From the NCBI GenBank assembly GCA_030762895.1, contig CM061068.1:156260811-156324810 (forward strand): a stretch of DNA of 64,000 bases. The letters run 5' to 3'. The position numbers and the translations under genes are program-made. Below the pieces are notes generated by a model. The model was not told where the DNA came from and did not search any database. It saw only the letters and a list, made by a program, of their open reading frames with translations. How positions within the stretch are numbered: position 1 is the stretch's first letter; every line of letters starts with the position of its first letter. This document shows, piece after piece, positions 36,501 through 48,500 of the stretch. The DNA is from Sophora flavescens. Its lineage: Eukaryota; Streptophyta; Magnoliopsida; Fabales; Fabaceae.

Positions 36501-39500
36501 CAAGTTTGAGTGTCTCTTTGTTTGGATGGCCTAGTCTTAGGTGCCAAGTATTACGAGAGACACGTGAAGCAGTGTTTACAGCAGGAAAATTACATGAGGA
36601 ATTATCAATAGAAGAAAGACAACTAGGAGCACTAGGCTTCTTGAGAAGAATGAGATTGCTGAACTTGTAGAGTCCATTGATCCCACATCTCCTCGAAGCA
36701 GAATTTCATTGGTAACCTGAGATTTGACAAAACAAGCATCAGAATGGATTCAAAAAAGACATGGTTGTCCTTAGCAAACTTACTCACACTGACTAGCTTT
36801 TTAGTGATACAGGGAACATGCAATAGATTGTCTAAGACAAGTTTAACACTGGAATTTAAGGGAGATGGAAAGCAAGAAGAACCTGTGCAGGTAATTGACA
36901 GAACTTGCCCGTTTCCAACTAAAACTTGATCAGGTCCTTCATACGAAACTGGTTGCTGAATGTTGTGAACATCATGAGTCACATGATGAGAGGCACCTGA
37001 ATCAGGGTACCAATGACCAGAAAATCCTGAGTTCGTGCTTGTGAGCATGGCCTGAGGTGGGGCAGATTGTGTATGTGGCTGATTCCAAGAATTGTTATTA
37101 GAGAACTGGGGCTGCTGATGGTATGAACCCGAGTTAGAGAACTGAGGAGGTCCATACGAATTGTTTCTTGGAGGTGGAGGTGTGTAGTTTTGTTCAAACA
37201 GATACCAAGAAACTGTGGCCTCATGCCCATATTTCTTGCAAACCTGACATTGAGTGGAGCTATGACCGCCACCTCGACCTCTGCCACGACCACCACGGCC
37301 TCTGCCACGGCCGTTTCGCCCTCCTCGAAAGTACTGAGATGAGACAGTCAAGTAAAGTTGAGTGTTCTGAGCAAGATTCACATGAGGAGGGACTAAGGAA
37401 TCAGATGAAGGAACACTCGCAATGTTAACCATAGCAGAGGCACTTGACGCACGTTGTTTGTATTTTTCTAAGCGAACTTCTTGTGCTAATAGGAGAGATT
37501 CCAGTTCATCAAGATCAAAAGGTTCAAACCTAGAGTTTACAAGATTGATGAGGGGATCATACTCCTCCGGCAGACCCTCAAGAACCACATCGAGCTGTTC
37601 TTGATCTGAAACAGGATCACCGATTGAGAACAACGTATTCACGAAGACTTTAATTCGCAAAATGAACTCAGAAATTGACTTATCTTCCTTTTTCGTGTTT
37701 CGAAACTCGGTTCGTAGGGTGCGCGCACGAGCCTTGGTCTTGGAGTTGAAGTGATTGTGCAATTTCTCCCATAATTGCCACGATTGGACACAACCGATGA
37801 GGCGCGTAAGAATTGGAGCAGTGATCGACGACTTAAGCCAAGAGAGAAGCGAATCTTGACTTTCCTACTGTGTGATGAACTCAGGATTTAGGGTTCCGGC
37901 GAGTCAATCGGCGTCGGAAACGTAACTCGGCGGAATCGAGGGCATCACCAAGAATCGTTGAAGCTGATGCGCTTTTATGATATGTTCGATTTGTTGCTTC
38001 CATAGAAGGAAGTTATCTTTCGTTAGTTTCTCAGAAATGGAAAGAGAGAACGCCGGAGGTGACGGCGTCGAGGACGACGGCGGCAATGGCAGCGGTGGCG
38101 GGTGGATAGAAGGGGAATTAGGTCTCTCCTGAGTCATGGATCTCATCGAGCTCGTGATACCATGTTAAGTTTCAATACATGAGATGAGGGAGGGGGAAGG
38201 AGGGAGGGAGAGGAGTAATCGTATAGATTGGATTTTCATTACTGAATAGTCTTATGAGAGTACAGCTACTTATACACATGTGTGGCAGTTTAACTGCCTA
38301 ATTGATTTCAGTTACAGAGAGCTAGCTAAGACAGCAGTACAGTGTGCAGTACTGTACTTACAGTGTACTCTAACAGCAAGTATCTAAAATTTTCGGGCAG
38401 TGTGCTGTTTGTGCACTTCATCATATTGGTTAGGTCAATAAGTTTATTAATGGGAATAATATGATTATGTAGGGAATATTTTAAAAAACATTGGTAAAAA
38501 CATTTCCAGATTATGAACAATTCGGTAAACAAGTGGTGAATTAGGTGAACATAAGTGGTCACTCATTAATGCTATGAACATCATTAACCAATCAATTGTT
38601 CCTAAATTGGAAATTATTTTAACAAATATTCCTTTCTTGTAATTTTTCTATTGTGAAGAAGACTAAATTGGGTCAAGAAATAGTCAAGTTGTTTTCCAAT
38701 CATAAGTCAATTCCACGATGGTTTACAAGTTGTGTAATATTCTTTTGGTATTTCTGCCAACACAATAGAATTTTTATTTCATGCACGGTCCTGGAGAAAT
38801 ATGAAGATTACCATGCTAACAACAACCTCACATAGATGATAGATCCAAATTATTTACACTTTCCCTCCATCTCAACTATACCCTATTTTGCCAACTAAAG
38901 AAATGGTACATAAAACTATTGAGATACATCTTGCCATTCACCTTATGTTGTAAAAGTTAATTTTGGAAATCAAATTGATTATAAAGAAACAGACAACATT
39001 AACAACAACCAATGCCTTTTCACACTAGATGAAGCTAAAGAAACAAAGAACAATCAATTAAAAGATGATAACAATATGAGAAAGTCGTATGATTGTAGTC
39101 AAGCAAAGAACTAATACGTACCAGAAATTGCTCTAATCTTCGGGTAACAAATTGATGTACCTAAAGGGAAAATCATGCTCATCAGATTTCAATCCCACAA
39201 AAGATTTTAATGACAATAACAAAAGCAAGTGGACATTGGAATTTTTAAAAGGGGAAAAGACTTTCATCATCTTACATCATCAATTACATGAGGAGATACT
39301 TTAATGGGCTGGACATCTGCAGCAAGTTCCAGAGCCTTTTTAAAATCTAGGTTTTTATTCTTTTCCACCAACAATTGCACCTGAAGTATATAGTGCAGCT
39401 CTATCAGTGCAAACATTTCTTTCAAGAATTTACACTTATAAGAGAAGAAAGAAAAGAACATTAATAAAAATTAGAGGAAATAATGGCAGGTTACACTCAC

Positions 39501-42500
39501 AAGACCATATGAAATTCTTCGCAGACCAAATGGATCATTTGTGGAACTAGGTTGACAGCCAGCAGTAAATAAGCCTACCAGACTATCTAATCTGCAATAC
39601 AACTATCATATCAAGTGATGATGCACAGCTATGTTGTTAAAATCGGTTGGGATATATTACAAAGGACATGATAGACTCATACCAAATTGAACAAAAAGAA
39701 AGTTCTCTTGGAGTAAAGAGAGAAAAGAGGGACATGTTATGAAATCCTTTTGGCCTAATTACACAGCGGAGGCTAAAGTATGTGTATTACAGTTGAGAGA
39801 AAACATAGAAAGAAAGAGAGAATCTAAAACAGAAATGTAACTGAATCACAACTGAATATTATTGCTCAATGAATTATTAGAGTGTGTCCTATTTATACAA
39901 GATGATGGTAACCGTCTCTGCAGTGCACAGTAACTATAGTGCACTCTAACGTACTCTGAACATACTCTAATATACACCCCCTGAAACTCAAGGTGGGTTG
40001 ACCAGTGCATATAGGTCAAACACCCTGAGTTTCCTGCGTAACTCTTCAAATCTAAGCTGTGACAATGGCTTAGTAAGGAGATCTGCAGGCTGATCTTGTC
40101 CAGGGATGTGTGTGACTACCAAAGTCTTGTTAAGCACCCTTTCTCTAACAAAAAAGAGATCCAATTCCATGTGCTTTGTGCATGAATGAAGCACTCGGTT
40201 GTGGGAGAGAGCCACAGTGCTTAAAATGTCACAAAAGATCCCAGGTACATTGATGGGAAACTGCAGCTCTGTGAGCAGAGACTGTCTCCAGATTATCTCA
40301 GATGCAGTGTTAGCCAGGCTTCTATATTCTACCTCCGTACTCGACCTTGCTACAAGTTGCTGTTTCTTTGACCACCATGAGACAATGTTGGGTCCAAGAA
40401 AGATGCAAGAGCCTGAAACAGACCTGCGAACATCCAGGTCTGCTGCCCAATCAGCATCACAAAAGGCTCTCAGTGGCAGAGGTTTGTGAGGATTTGCAGG
40501 CTGCAACAGTAAGCCATGAGTAATAGTGCCCTGCAGGTATCTGAGTATCCGTTTGACAGCTTTCCAATGTTCCTCTAGTGGCTGGGATATGAATTGACAG
40601 GCTTTGTTCACACTAAAACTTATCTCGGGCCTTGTAATAGTTGCATATTGCAAGGCCACAACAACTGGTCTATATAAGGAAGGGTCTTACATATAATTAG
40701 ACCCATATTTGGTTAATTTGCAGCTGCTAACCATTGGTGTGGGCAGAGGTTTAGCCTCTCCCATCTTGGATTTTTGCAAAAGATCCTTGATATACTTAGT
40801 TTAGGAGAGAAGTAGGGAGCCGTTGAGAACTTTCTTGACCTCTATTTCCAAGAAGTAATCTAAGTTTCCCAGCTGTTTCAAAGAGAATGCTGTGTTTAGC
40901 ATAGTAATTAGATGCTGGATCAGTTGTGGGGAAGTGCTTGTAACTCTTAAATTTGGGCTTTGGACCTAACTCAACCCCACAAAACCGGCTTGTAAGGTGA
41001 GGACTGTCCAAGCCTTATAAGCACTACTTAGGCCATATCTCTAGTCGATATGGGACTCTCAACACACCCCCTCACGCTCAGGACTGGACATCTGACTGGA
41101 CATCTGAAGCGTGGACTAATGCGGGTGGAATAACATGGATCTCAACACACCCCCTCACGGCACGCCCAGGCCTGGACATCTGGAGCATGGACAAATGTGG
41201 GTGGAATAATAGAGATCTTGGCCCAATAACAGATCTAGGATATGCTCTGATACCATCTTAAATTTGGGATTTGGACCTAACTCAACCCCACAAAACCGGC
41301 TTGTAAGGTGAGGACTGTCCAAGCCTTATAAGCACTACTTAGGCCATATCTCTAGTCGATATGGGACTCTCAACAGTAACTATGATAGCGTCCACATATA
41401 TCAGCACATATAGCTTGTAAGTAGCTGCTGATTGAACAAAGAGGGAAGGGTCACATTTACTCTTTTGAAACCCAAATTCAACAAGGGTATTGGATAGCCT
41501 ATCAAACCAAGCTCCAGGGGCTTGCTTGAGCCCATAAATTGCCTTCTGAACTTGCAAAGTAGACCCTTGTCTGCATGTACACCTCTTCCTCCAATAAGCC
41601 ATTGAGGAAGGCATTATTAACATCAAGCAGCTGGACAGCCCATTGATGAGTAAGTGCAATGGTGAGAATGAGCCTGACAGTTAGAGGCATCACCACGGAT
41701 GAAAATGTCTCAGTATAATCACAACCATGTTGTTGATGGTATCCCTTGGCAACCAACCTTGCCTTGTACTTGTTGATTGAGCCATCAGGATTTTCTTTCA
41801 CCCTAAATACCCATTTGCACCCTATTGCTTGCCTATTTGGAGGAAATTCAACAAGTGTCCAGGTCTGGTTTTTAACGAGTGCAGAATATTCAGCAATCAT
41901 GGCAGCCTTCCAATGAGGAATGGACAAGGATTCCTTAACAGTGTTTGGTTCAGCATGTGTAAGAAGGACTCTAGGAACAGTTCTGGACATGCAAATTCCA
42001 AATTTGGATCTGGTTTGCATGGGATGTACATTAGTGGTCACAATAGGAAGATTGGGGGCAGTGCTAGTTGGAGCAGTATGCTGAAAAGAAGAGGAGGAAT
42101 GTAACACAGATTCAGCAAGAGTTGGGCTGGTAGATCCAGAGGAATGAGATGAAGATGTGTTAGGAATATGAGAGGGTGGAGTATCAGGAGAGTGAATTAA
42201 AGGAGACACAGGCTGAGCAGTAGGTGCAGGGTTATGCACTTGAGGAAGCACAATGAGAGGTACACTAGGAGAAGGTGAGGTGTTCTGGGAGGTGACAGTA
42301 GGTGAGGAAGAGACTTGACTATGAGGGAATCGAAATTCATTAAAAAGCACATCCTTAGATATAAAGATTCTCCCATCAGAGGGCAAGCATTTGTACCCTT
42401 TATGTGAAGTAGAATACCCTAAGAAAGTGCACTCAGTGGATCTAAACTGCAATTTGTTTGCATTATAGGGCCTCAAGCAAGGAAAGAAGCACAACCAAAC

Positions 42501-45500
42501 ACCTTAAGAAATTTGTAATCTGGTGTCTTGTTATAGAGAGCAGTAAAGGGTACTTTGTTATGTAAAGTAGAAGTGGGAAGCCTATTAATTAGATAAACAG
42601 CAGTAACAAAGGCATGATCCCAAAATTTGATAGGCAAAGAGGCTTGGGCAAGCAAGGATAAGCCTGTGTCAACTATTTGCCTATGCTTTCTTTCAACACT
42701 ACCATTTTGATGGTGAGTCTGAGGACAGATTACCCTATGGACAATGCCTAAATCTGCCAAGAATTTACTGAAGGGACAAAGCGACACTCATGAGTAGTGA
42801 GAAGAGACTCGATCTCACTCAGCGAATACGAATCTAGGCTACTCTCGATTGCAGTGACGATCGATGGGTACTCATCAGGTAACCCTTCCAAAATCACATC
42901 CAAATGCTCCTGATACGTGATTGGAGAACCAATCGAGATGAGAGAGTCGACGGTCACCTTGATACGAAGGAGGTACTCCGAAATCGTTCTTCCTCCCTTC
43001 ACCATGTGTCAGAGCTCAGATCAAAGCTAGTGACTGCGAGCGGTGGTCTGCAAATTGAAATACGTGTGTACTTCATCCCAAATCTGAAACGAATGAACGC
43101 AACCAACTACTCTAGGAAGAATTGAATTCGATAGCGTCATAACCAACCACGAGAAGAGATATTGATCTTGTTGCTCCCAAGCTAGGTACTATGGACTTAG
43201 TATCGTTCATGCGATCTTCATCGGTGAGGTACCGAGTTGTAACTCAAGGACAGAAAACAAAACGCTCTAGGCGATTCGACTTGATAACAGATTCAACATG
43301 CTGTTTCCAAACAAGAAAATTATTGTTGTTCAACTTTGTTGTAATAGTGACAAAGAGTAGCCGAGGCGGCCGACGGAGCAGGGGGCGGCGGCAGAGTAGC
43401 TTCGACCATGAACGAACCTCAAGCTCTGATACCAAATTACAGTTGAGAGAAAACGTAGAAAGAGGGAGAGAATCTAAAACAGAAATGTAACTAAATCACA
43501 ACTGAATATTATTGCTCAAGGAATTATTACAGAGTGTCCTATTTATACAATATGATGGTAACCGTCTTTGCAGTGCACAGTAACTGTAGTGCACTCTAAC
43601 ATATTCTAACATACTCCTAACATACCTAAATAATGTGCAGTTAATGAAATAAATTACAATAATTACATGATTTGGTATTTTGGTTAGCCAATATCACTAA
43701 TCTAGATTCTACACATTATTTACAGTGTTCAACACTCATCTTCATACTGGAGCATACAGGTCATATAAACAAGCTTCTTATATATATAGCTTATCCAATG
43801 TCCGAACAAAGACTCAGAAAAAATATCATCCAGTTGATCATTTGAATTGATAATTCTAGTGGTGATTTCTCCAGATAGGATCTTCTCTCTGATAAAGTGA
43901 TAATTTATGTCAATAGGTTTGCTTCTCTCATGAAACGTCATGTGGCAAGATTTTAAAAAATTGAACATCATCTGCATAATCTACCCAAAATCGAAGATTT
44001 TCAAGTAGCTATTTTAACCAAATAAGTTCACAAGTGACGGAGGCCATGATTCGAAATTTTGCTTCAACACTTGCTTTTGAGACTACATTTTTTTTTTAGT
44101 TGTCAGAAAATCAGAGAAATATCTGATAATATCTTTTCACATCTTAGCATATCTTAGAGTATCCAAGATAATCTCTTAGGATTTATTTCTTATTTATATT
44201 TTATGATTTGATTCTCTATTTGATTAAGATTAGGATTCTACTTTTAGTATAAATAGGACTATTGGGTTGTCTTTTGTAATCACGTCATCACTACTTCGAA
44301 TCAATAACAGTCTTATTATTGTTAGTTTATTTCTCTCTTTTCCTCCTTCCCTACCTAAAACCTTCCAATTCAACATGGTATCTAGAGCCAGACAAAGGTA
44401 CCACACTCCGTGACCTATCCCGTCACTGTCCTGCTGCGGAGTTCCGATAAGTATGAAGGAACTCTAATCATCTTCTTAGCCATACAACAACAAAAAAAGA
44501 ACAAAAAAAATCATTTTCTCTCCTTCGTTGTGTTCTTTTCCGGTGCGTCCTTCTTCTTTCCGACCTGCGTTCATGTCCCGTTAGCCGCTGACAGTTGTCG
44601 TCCGCCGTTGTCTCCGGCTGCTGACACCACCTCCAGACTCGCCTGTCGCCGATCTGTCCAGCCGTTCAAACAGCACCGTCGTAAGCCTCCAGACGCGCCC
44701 GCACGCTCGTGTCCTCTGAACAGCAAGCAGCCGCACGATGTTCACTTTCACCGGCGTGTGACGGCGCGTCCGACCACTGTTCCGACCGCCTTTTCCAGCG
44801 CTAAACTCGTCGTTCCCTGCTCTTTCTGGATTTGTGCTCACCTCCTTCATGGGACCTCTTTTGAGCAACGTCCATGTGTGTCGTACGGTTCAGGTACCTG
44901 TGATTTCGGTTATTTGCATTTGTGTTCTGACCCATGGCTAGTTCTACCTCCTCAGATACTCCTAAGGACTCTCCATCATACCAGTGTGGCTTCTCTTCCC
45001 ACCGACGATCATTCCGGTGTTAACCCATTTCCCATGGATGAATCATATTAGTGGTGACTTTTGTTCCCACTGACGATCATTCCGGTGGTGACTCTTTTCC
45101 CACATATGAATCATATTAGTCGTGACTTCTATTTTTGTCGATGATTGACTTATGTTGGCTATGACTCACACTAGCCCAACTCATTGTCCCGGATTCTCTG
45201 GCCTGGATCTTTTTCCTAGATGCACTGGCCCGTCTTTCTCCTAGATGCAGTAGCCTTGGCCCCTTGTCCCAAATGCACTGGCCTCATCTCAGTCCCGGAA
45301 GTAGTTGTCTATCTTAATTTCAAAAATTAAAAAATTTGGGTCTCCGATATTGTTGTTGAAGCTTCCAAATGCGGTTTTGAGGAGTTCGGACCTTGTTTTG
45401 TTAGATTGCTTGCAAAGAAATTTCTGTCAGGCTGGTGATCATTCCAGCTATCTTGCTAAGTTATCTTTCCAGCAACTCTCTCCGGTCTCTCCAACATTCT

Positions 45501-48500
45501 TGAGTTGCCTTCCAACCATTATTTTCATGGAGCTCGGTTTTTTTATTTTTTTAATTTGAGGGGAAATACATTGTTTTCATGTAACAAGCTTAAAGCTTAG
45601 TAAGCTTTAGCTTGAGGGGGAGTGTTAGAAAATCAGAGAAATATCTGATAATATTTTTTCATATCTTAGCATATTTTGGAGTATCCTAGATAAAATCTTA
45701 GGATTTATTTCTTATTTATATTTTATGATTTGATTCTCTATTTGATTAAGATTAGGATTCTACTTTTAATATAAATAGGACTATTTGGTTGTCTTTTGTA
45801 ATCATGTCATCACTACATCGGATCAATAACAGTCTTATTACTTGTTAGTTTATTTCTCTCTTTTCCTTCTTCCCTACCTAAAACCTTCCAATTCAACATT
45901 AGTAATATCAGATTATCCTTGATGAATACACAAAATCCAAAAGTAGATCTTCTATCAGTATTGGAACCTGCCTAATCAGCATCTGAGAGTGATCTTTATC
46001 TTTTTAGATAAGGCCTTTTCCTGGAGCTCCTTTAATATATTTTAGGATGCAATTGGTAACTATGGTGTATTTAAGTTTTCCAACTAATTGTCTGCATCTT
46101 CCTGGATCCAAAAGTCACTCCCCTTGATTTGGTAGAAGTTTAGAATCTGGATCCATAGTACTATCAACATACATTGAATTCAATAGACTTGTTTCCTCAG
46201 GAATGTCCATGGCATACTTCCTCTCTGAAATGACATACTTCATCTGTGAAATTATAGCACCAGCTATCGACCGTGCCACCTCTATTCCCAAGAAACATCG
46301 AATTCGGAAGGATCATTGGTCTAAATGTGATGACAAAGATGGTTTTATTTTAATTGTGCCATGATGATCACTACCAGTGAAAACAATTACGCCAACATAC
46401 AAAAAAAAAAAAAAAAAATACACCCGAGCTAAATGGTGAAAAGGTGATAGAAGACAAAGTGGTCGGCATCATTCCATGCCACACCAAACTGCTGAACTGC
46501 AGTGCTCAATTAGCGAAGGGTTTGAAGTGGAATTAACTTGATGAGACAAGAGGAAGAGGAAAAGGTAAGACCACATAGATATGCTTATGAGCAAAACAAG
46601 GAGACCCAAAAAATGGAATGACCGTGAAAACGGTAACATCAGTCTAGACTAGGTAAGGTCAGAGATAGGAGGAGAAACATCAATAACCCTTTATGACCAT
46701 GTGTATCGAACAAAGGCACACTTAAGGGACTAGACCGAAAGTTTAATGAGACCCAGAGCAAGAATGTGGCCCAAACAGATAGAACCGTTGAATCAAATAC
46801 ACAAGGTTGCAAGCAATGTAGAGGGTAATGGGGGATACCTCGTTATCAAGGACAGATGAGGGAAAGCGGTTAATGAGCTGCAAAGTAATAAGAATGGTAA
46901 ATCCCCTAAAGCAAAAAGGAACAAGTCCATGAAGTAACAGCATCCGAGTTGTTCCACTAGATGTTTGTTTTTGTATTCAAGAACCCCATTTTGTTGAGGG
47001 GTGTGAAGACATGATGTTTCGTAAAGAATGTCATTAGTAACCATAAAAGTTTGAAAAGGATGAGATAAGTATTAATGGGCATTGTCACTTAATAGAAATC
47101 AGACCATGCATTTAGAGAAGAAAACTGAAAGAGAAGAAGTTTAGAAAAGATAATCTGATTTTGTATTCTATTACTTGAAAAATACAGATTACAAGGTTTA
47201 TATAGTTGAGCAGAGTAACTGCTCTTAACAGAAACCTAACCAACTCACAGATTCCTAACTAACTAACAGAATCCTAACTAACTAACAGAATCCTAACTGT
47301 CAGTGCTGACTCAAGAAGATCTGCAGTTCTATTACATAGTGAGACTGTTGCACATTCTCTTATATACTCTATTATGCCCCCTTCAATCTCAAGGTGGTTG
47401 AGGAGAAGCAACCACATTGAGAGTGGAACGTAAGTTACAAAACCTGGAGGAGGAAAGAGGCTTGGTGAAGGAATCTGCAAGTTGATCAGCAGCTGGAACA
47501 TGGAGAATGGAAATAGCTTTGGACAGAACTTTCTCTCGACGAAGTGAAGATCTAACTCAATATGTTTGGTCCGAGAGTGCGGAGACCCAGGGTTGTGGGC
47601 AAGCGAGACAGCACTCAAGTTATCACACGAAGCCGTGGAGTGTGGAAAGGAACCTTAAGTTCGGTGAGTAAAGACATTATCCACAGACTACCTCTGCTGT
47701 GGTGTTAGCCAAGCTGCGATATTCGGCTTTCAGATTGGGACCGAGCCACCGGTGGTTGCTTCTTGGAGCACCAAGACACTAGATTAGGTCCAAGGAAGAT
47801 GCAAGACCCGGAGGTAGATCGTCTATCATCCGGATCATCGCCCCGATCAAGCATCACAATAGGCCTTGAGTGTGAGGGATGACAAGGAGGATGATGGCTG
47901 AAGCGATGAGACCATAGTGCATGGATCCCTTAAGATATCGAAGAATACGTTTTACAGCCTGCCAGTGGGTCTCCAATGGGTTTGCCATAAATTGACAAAC
48001 CTTATTGACACTGTAGGCTATTTCTGGTCTAGTCAAGGTAGCATATTGCAATGCTCCTACAACAGACCTGTAGAGACTAGGATCGGCCACCGAATCTGTG
48101 CCAAACTTGCTTAACTTACAGTTGCTTGCCATAGGAGAGGAGATACCCTTAGCATCCAGCATGTTGGCTTTGTTTAGAAGGTCACGTATGTATTTGGACT
48201 GAGTTAACAGTATGGACCCAGTTGCTAGGTGTTTGACCTCAACTCCGAGAAAATAGTCAAGTGAGCCTAGGTCTTTGAGAGCAAATTTGGCATTTAGTTT
48301 CTTGATGAGGTCAGAGATGAGGGTTGAAGATGTGCCTGTTAGGATGATGTCATCCACATATACCAAAACATAGAGGCATACAGTCCCTTTGGAGTAGATA
48401 AAGAGGGAGGGGTCACAGCGGCTAATGACAAAGCCAAAGCCAAAGGCAAGCGGTGTCTTTGGTGTGTCTCTCATACCAAGCCCTCGGGGCTTGTTTGAGA

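Larger units (their letters stand above)
23217..38375 (-). mobile_element. Element H: minus-strand Ty1/copia carrying nested elements F and G
   Basis: TSD GCAAG is at 23212-23216 and 38376-38380. The 5' LTR is 38163-38375 with PBS GCTCGTGATACCA (38150-38162). The 3' LTR begins at 23217, is cut after GCTAG (23361) by element F, and resumes at 33734-33783. Interior 33784-38149 encodes gag-pol with several stops and frameshifts. It lies in EDD1 intron 12-13 in the gene's direction. Confidence 0.93.
39785..43632 (-). mobile_element. Element J: minus-strand Ty1/copia deletion derivative inside L's LTR
   Basis: LTRs at 39785-39972 and 43435-43632, TSD ATGTG at 39780-39784 and 43633-43637. PBS GCTCTGATACCA at 43423-43434. 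LTR ends are TATT...AATA. An internal deletion joins gag directly to integrase at about 42775-42790, removing the zinc knuckle, protease and integrase N-terminus. A TRIM is inserted in RT at 40945-41375. Confidence 0.9.
44101..45898 (+). mobile_element. Element K: short non-autonomous LTR retrotransposon, 1798 bp
   Basis: LTRs at 44101-44375 and 45623-45898, TSD TTAGT at 44096-44100 and 45899-45903, PBS TGGTATCTAGAGCC at 44376, polypurine tract GAGGGGGAG before the 3' LTR. The 1.25-kb interior has no protease, integrase or RT. A 213-codon frame (44410-45051) is low-complexity and ends soon after a MASSTSSDTPKDSPSY-like start in another frame. It is inserted in element L's RNase H. Confidence 0.95.

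Noticed and set aside
22981..38850. One older copia spanning both sides of H
   Set aside because: Only the left side has integrase-like sequence; I could not read a matching continuation at 38381-38850.
44410..45051. 213-codon plus-strand frame as a host gene
   Set aside because: It lies wholly between the PBS and polypurine tract of element K, is low-complexity, and its continuation looks like a copia gag start in another frame.
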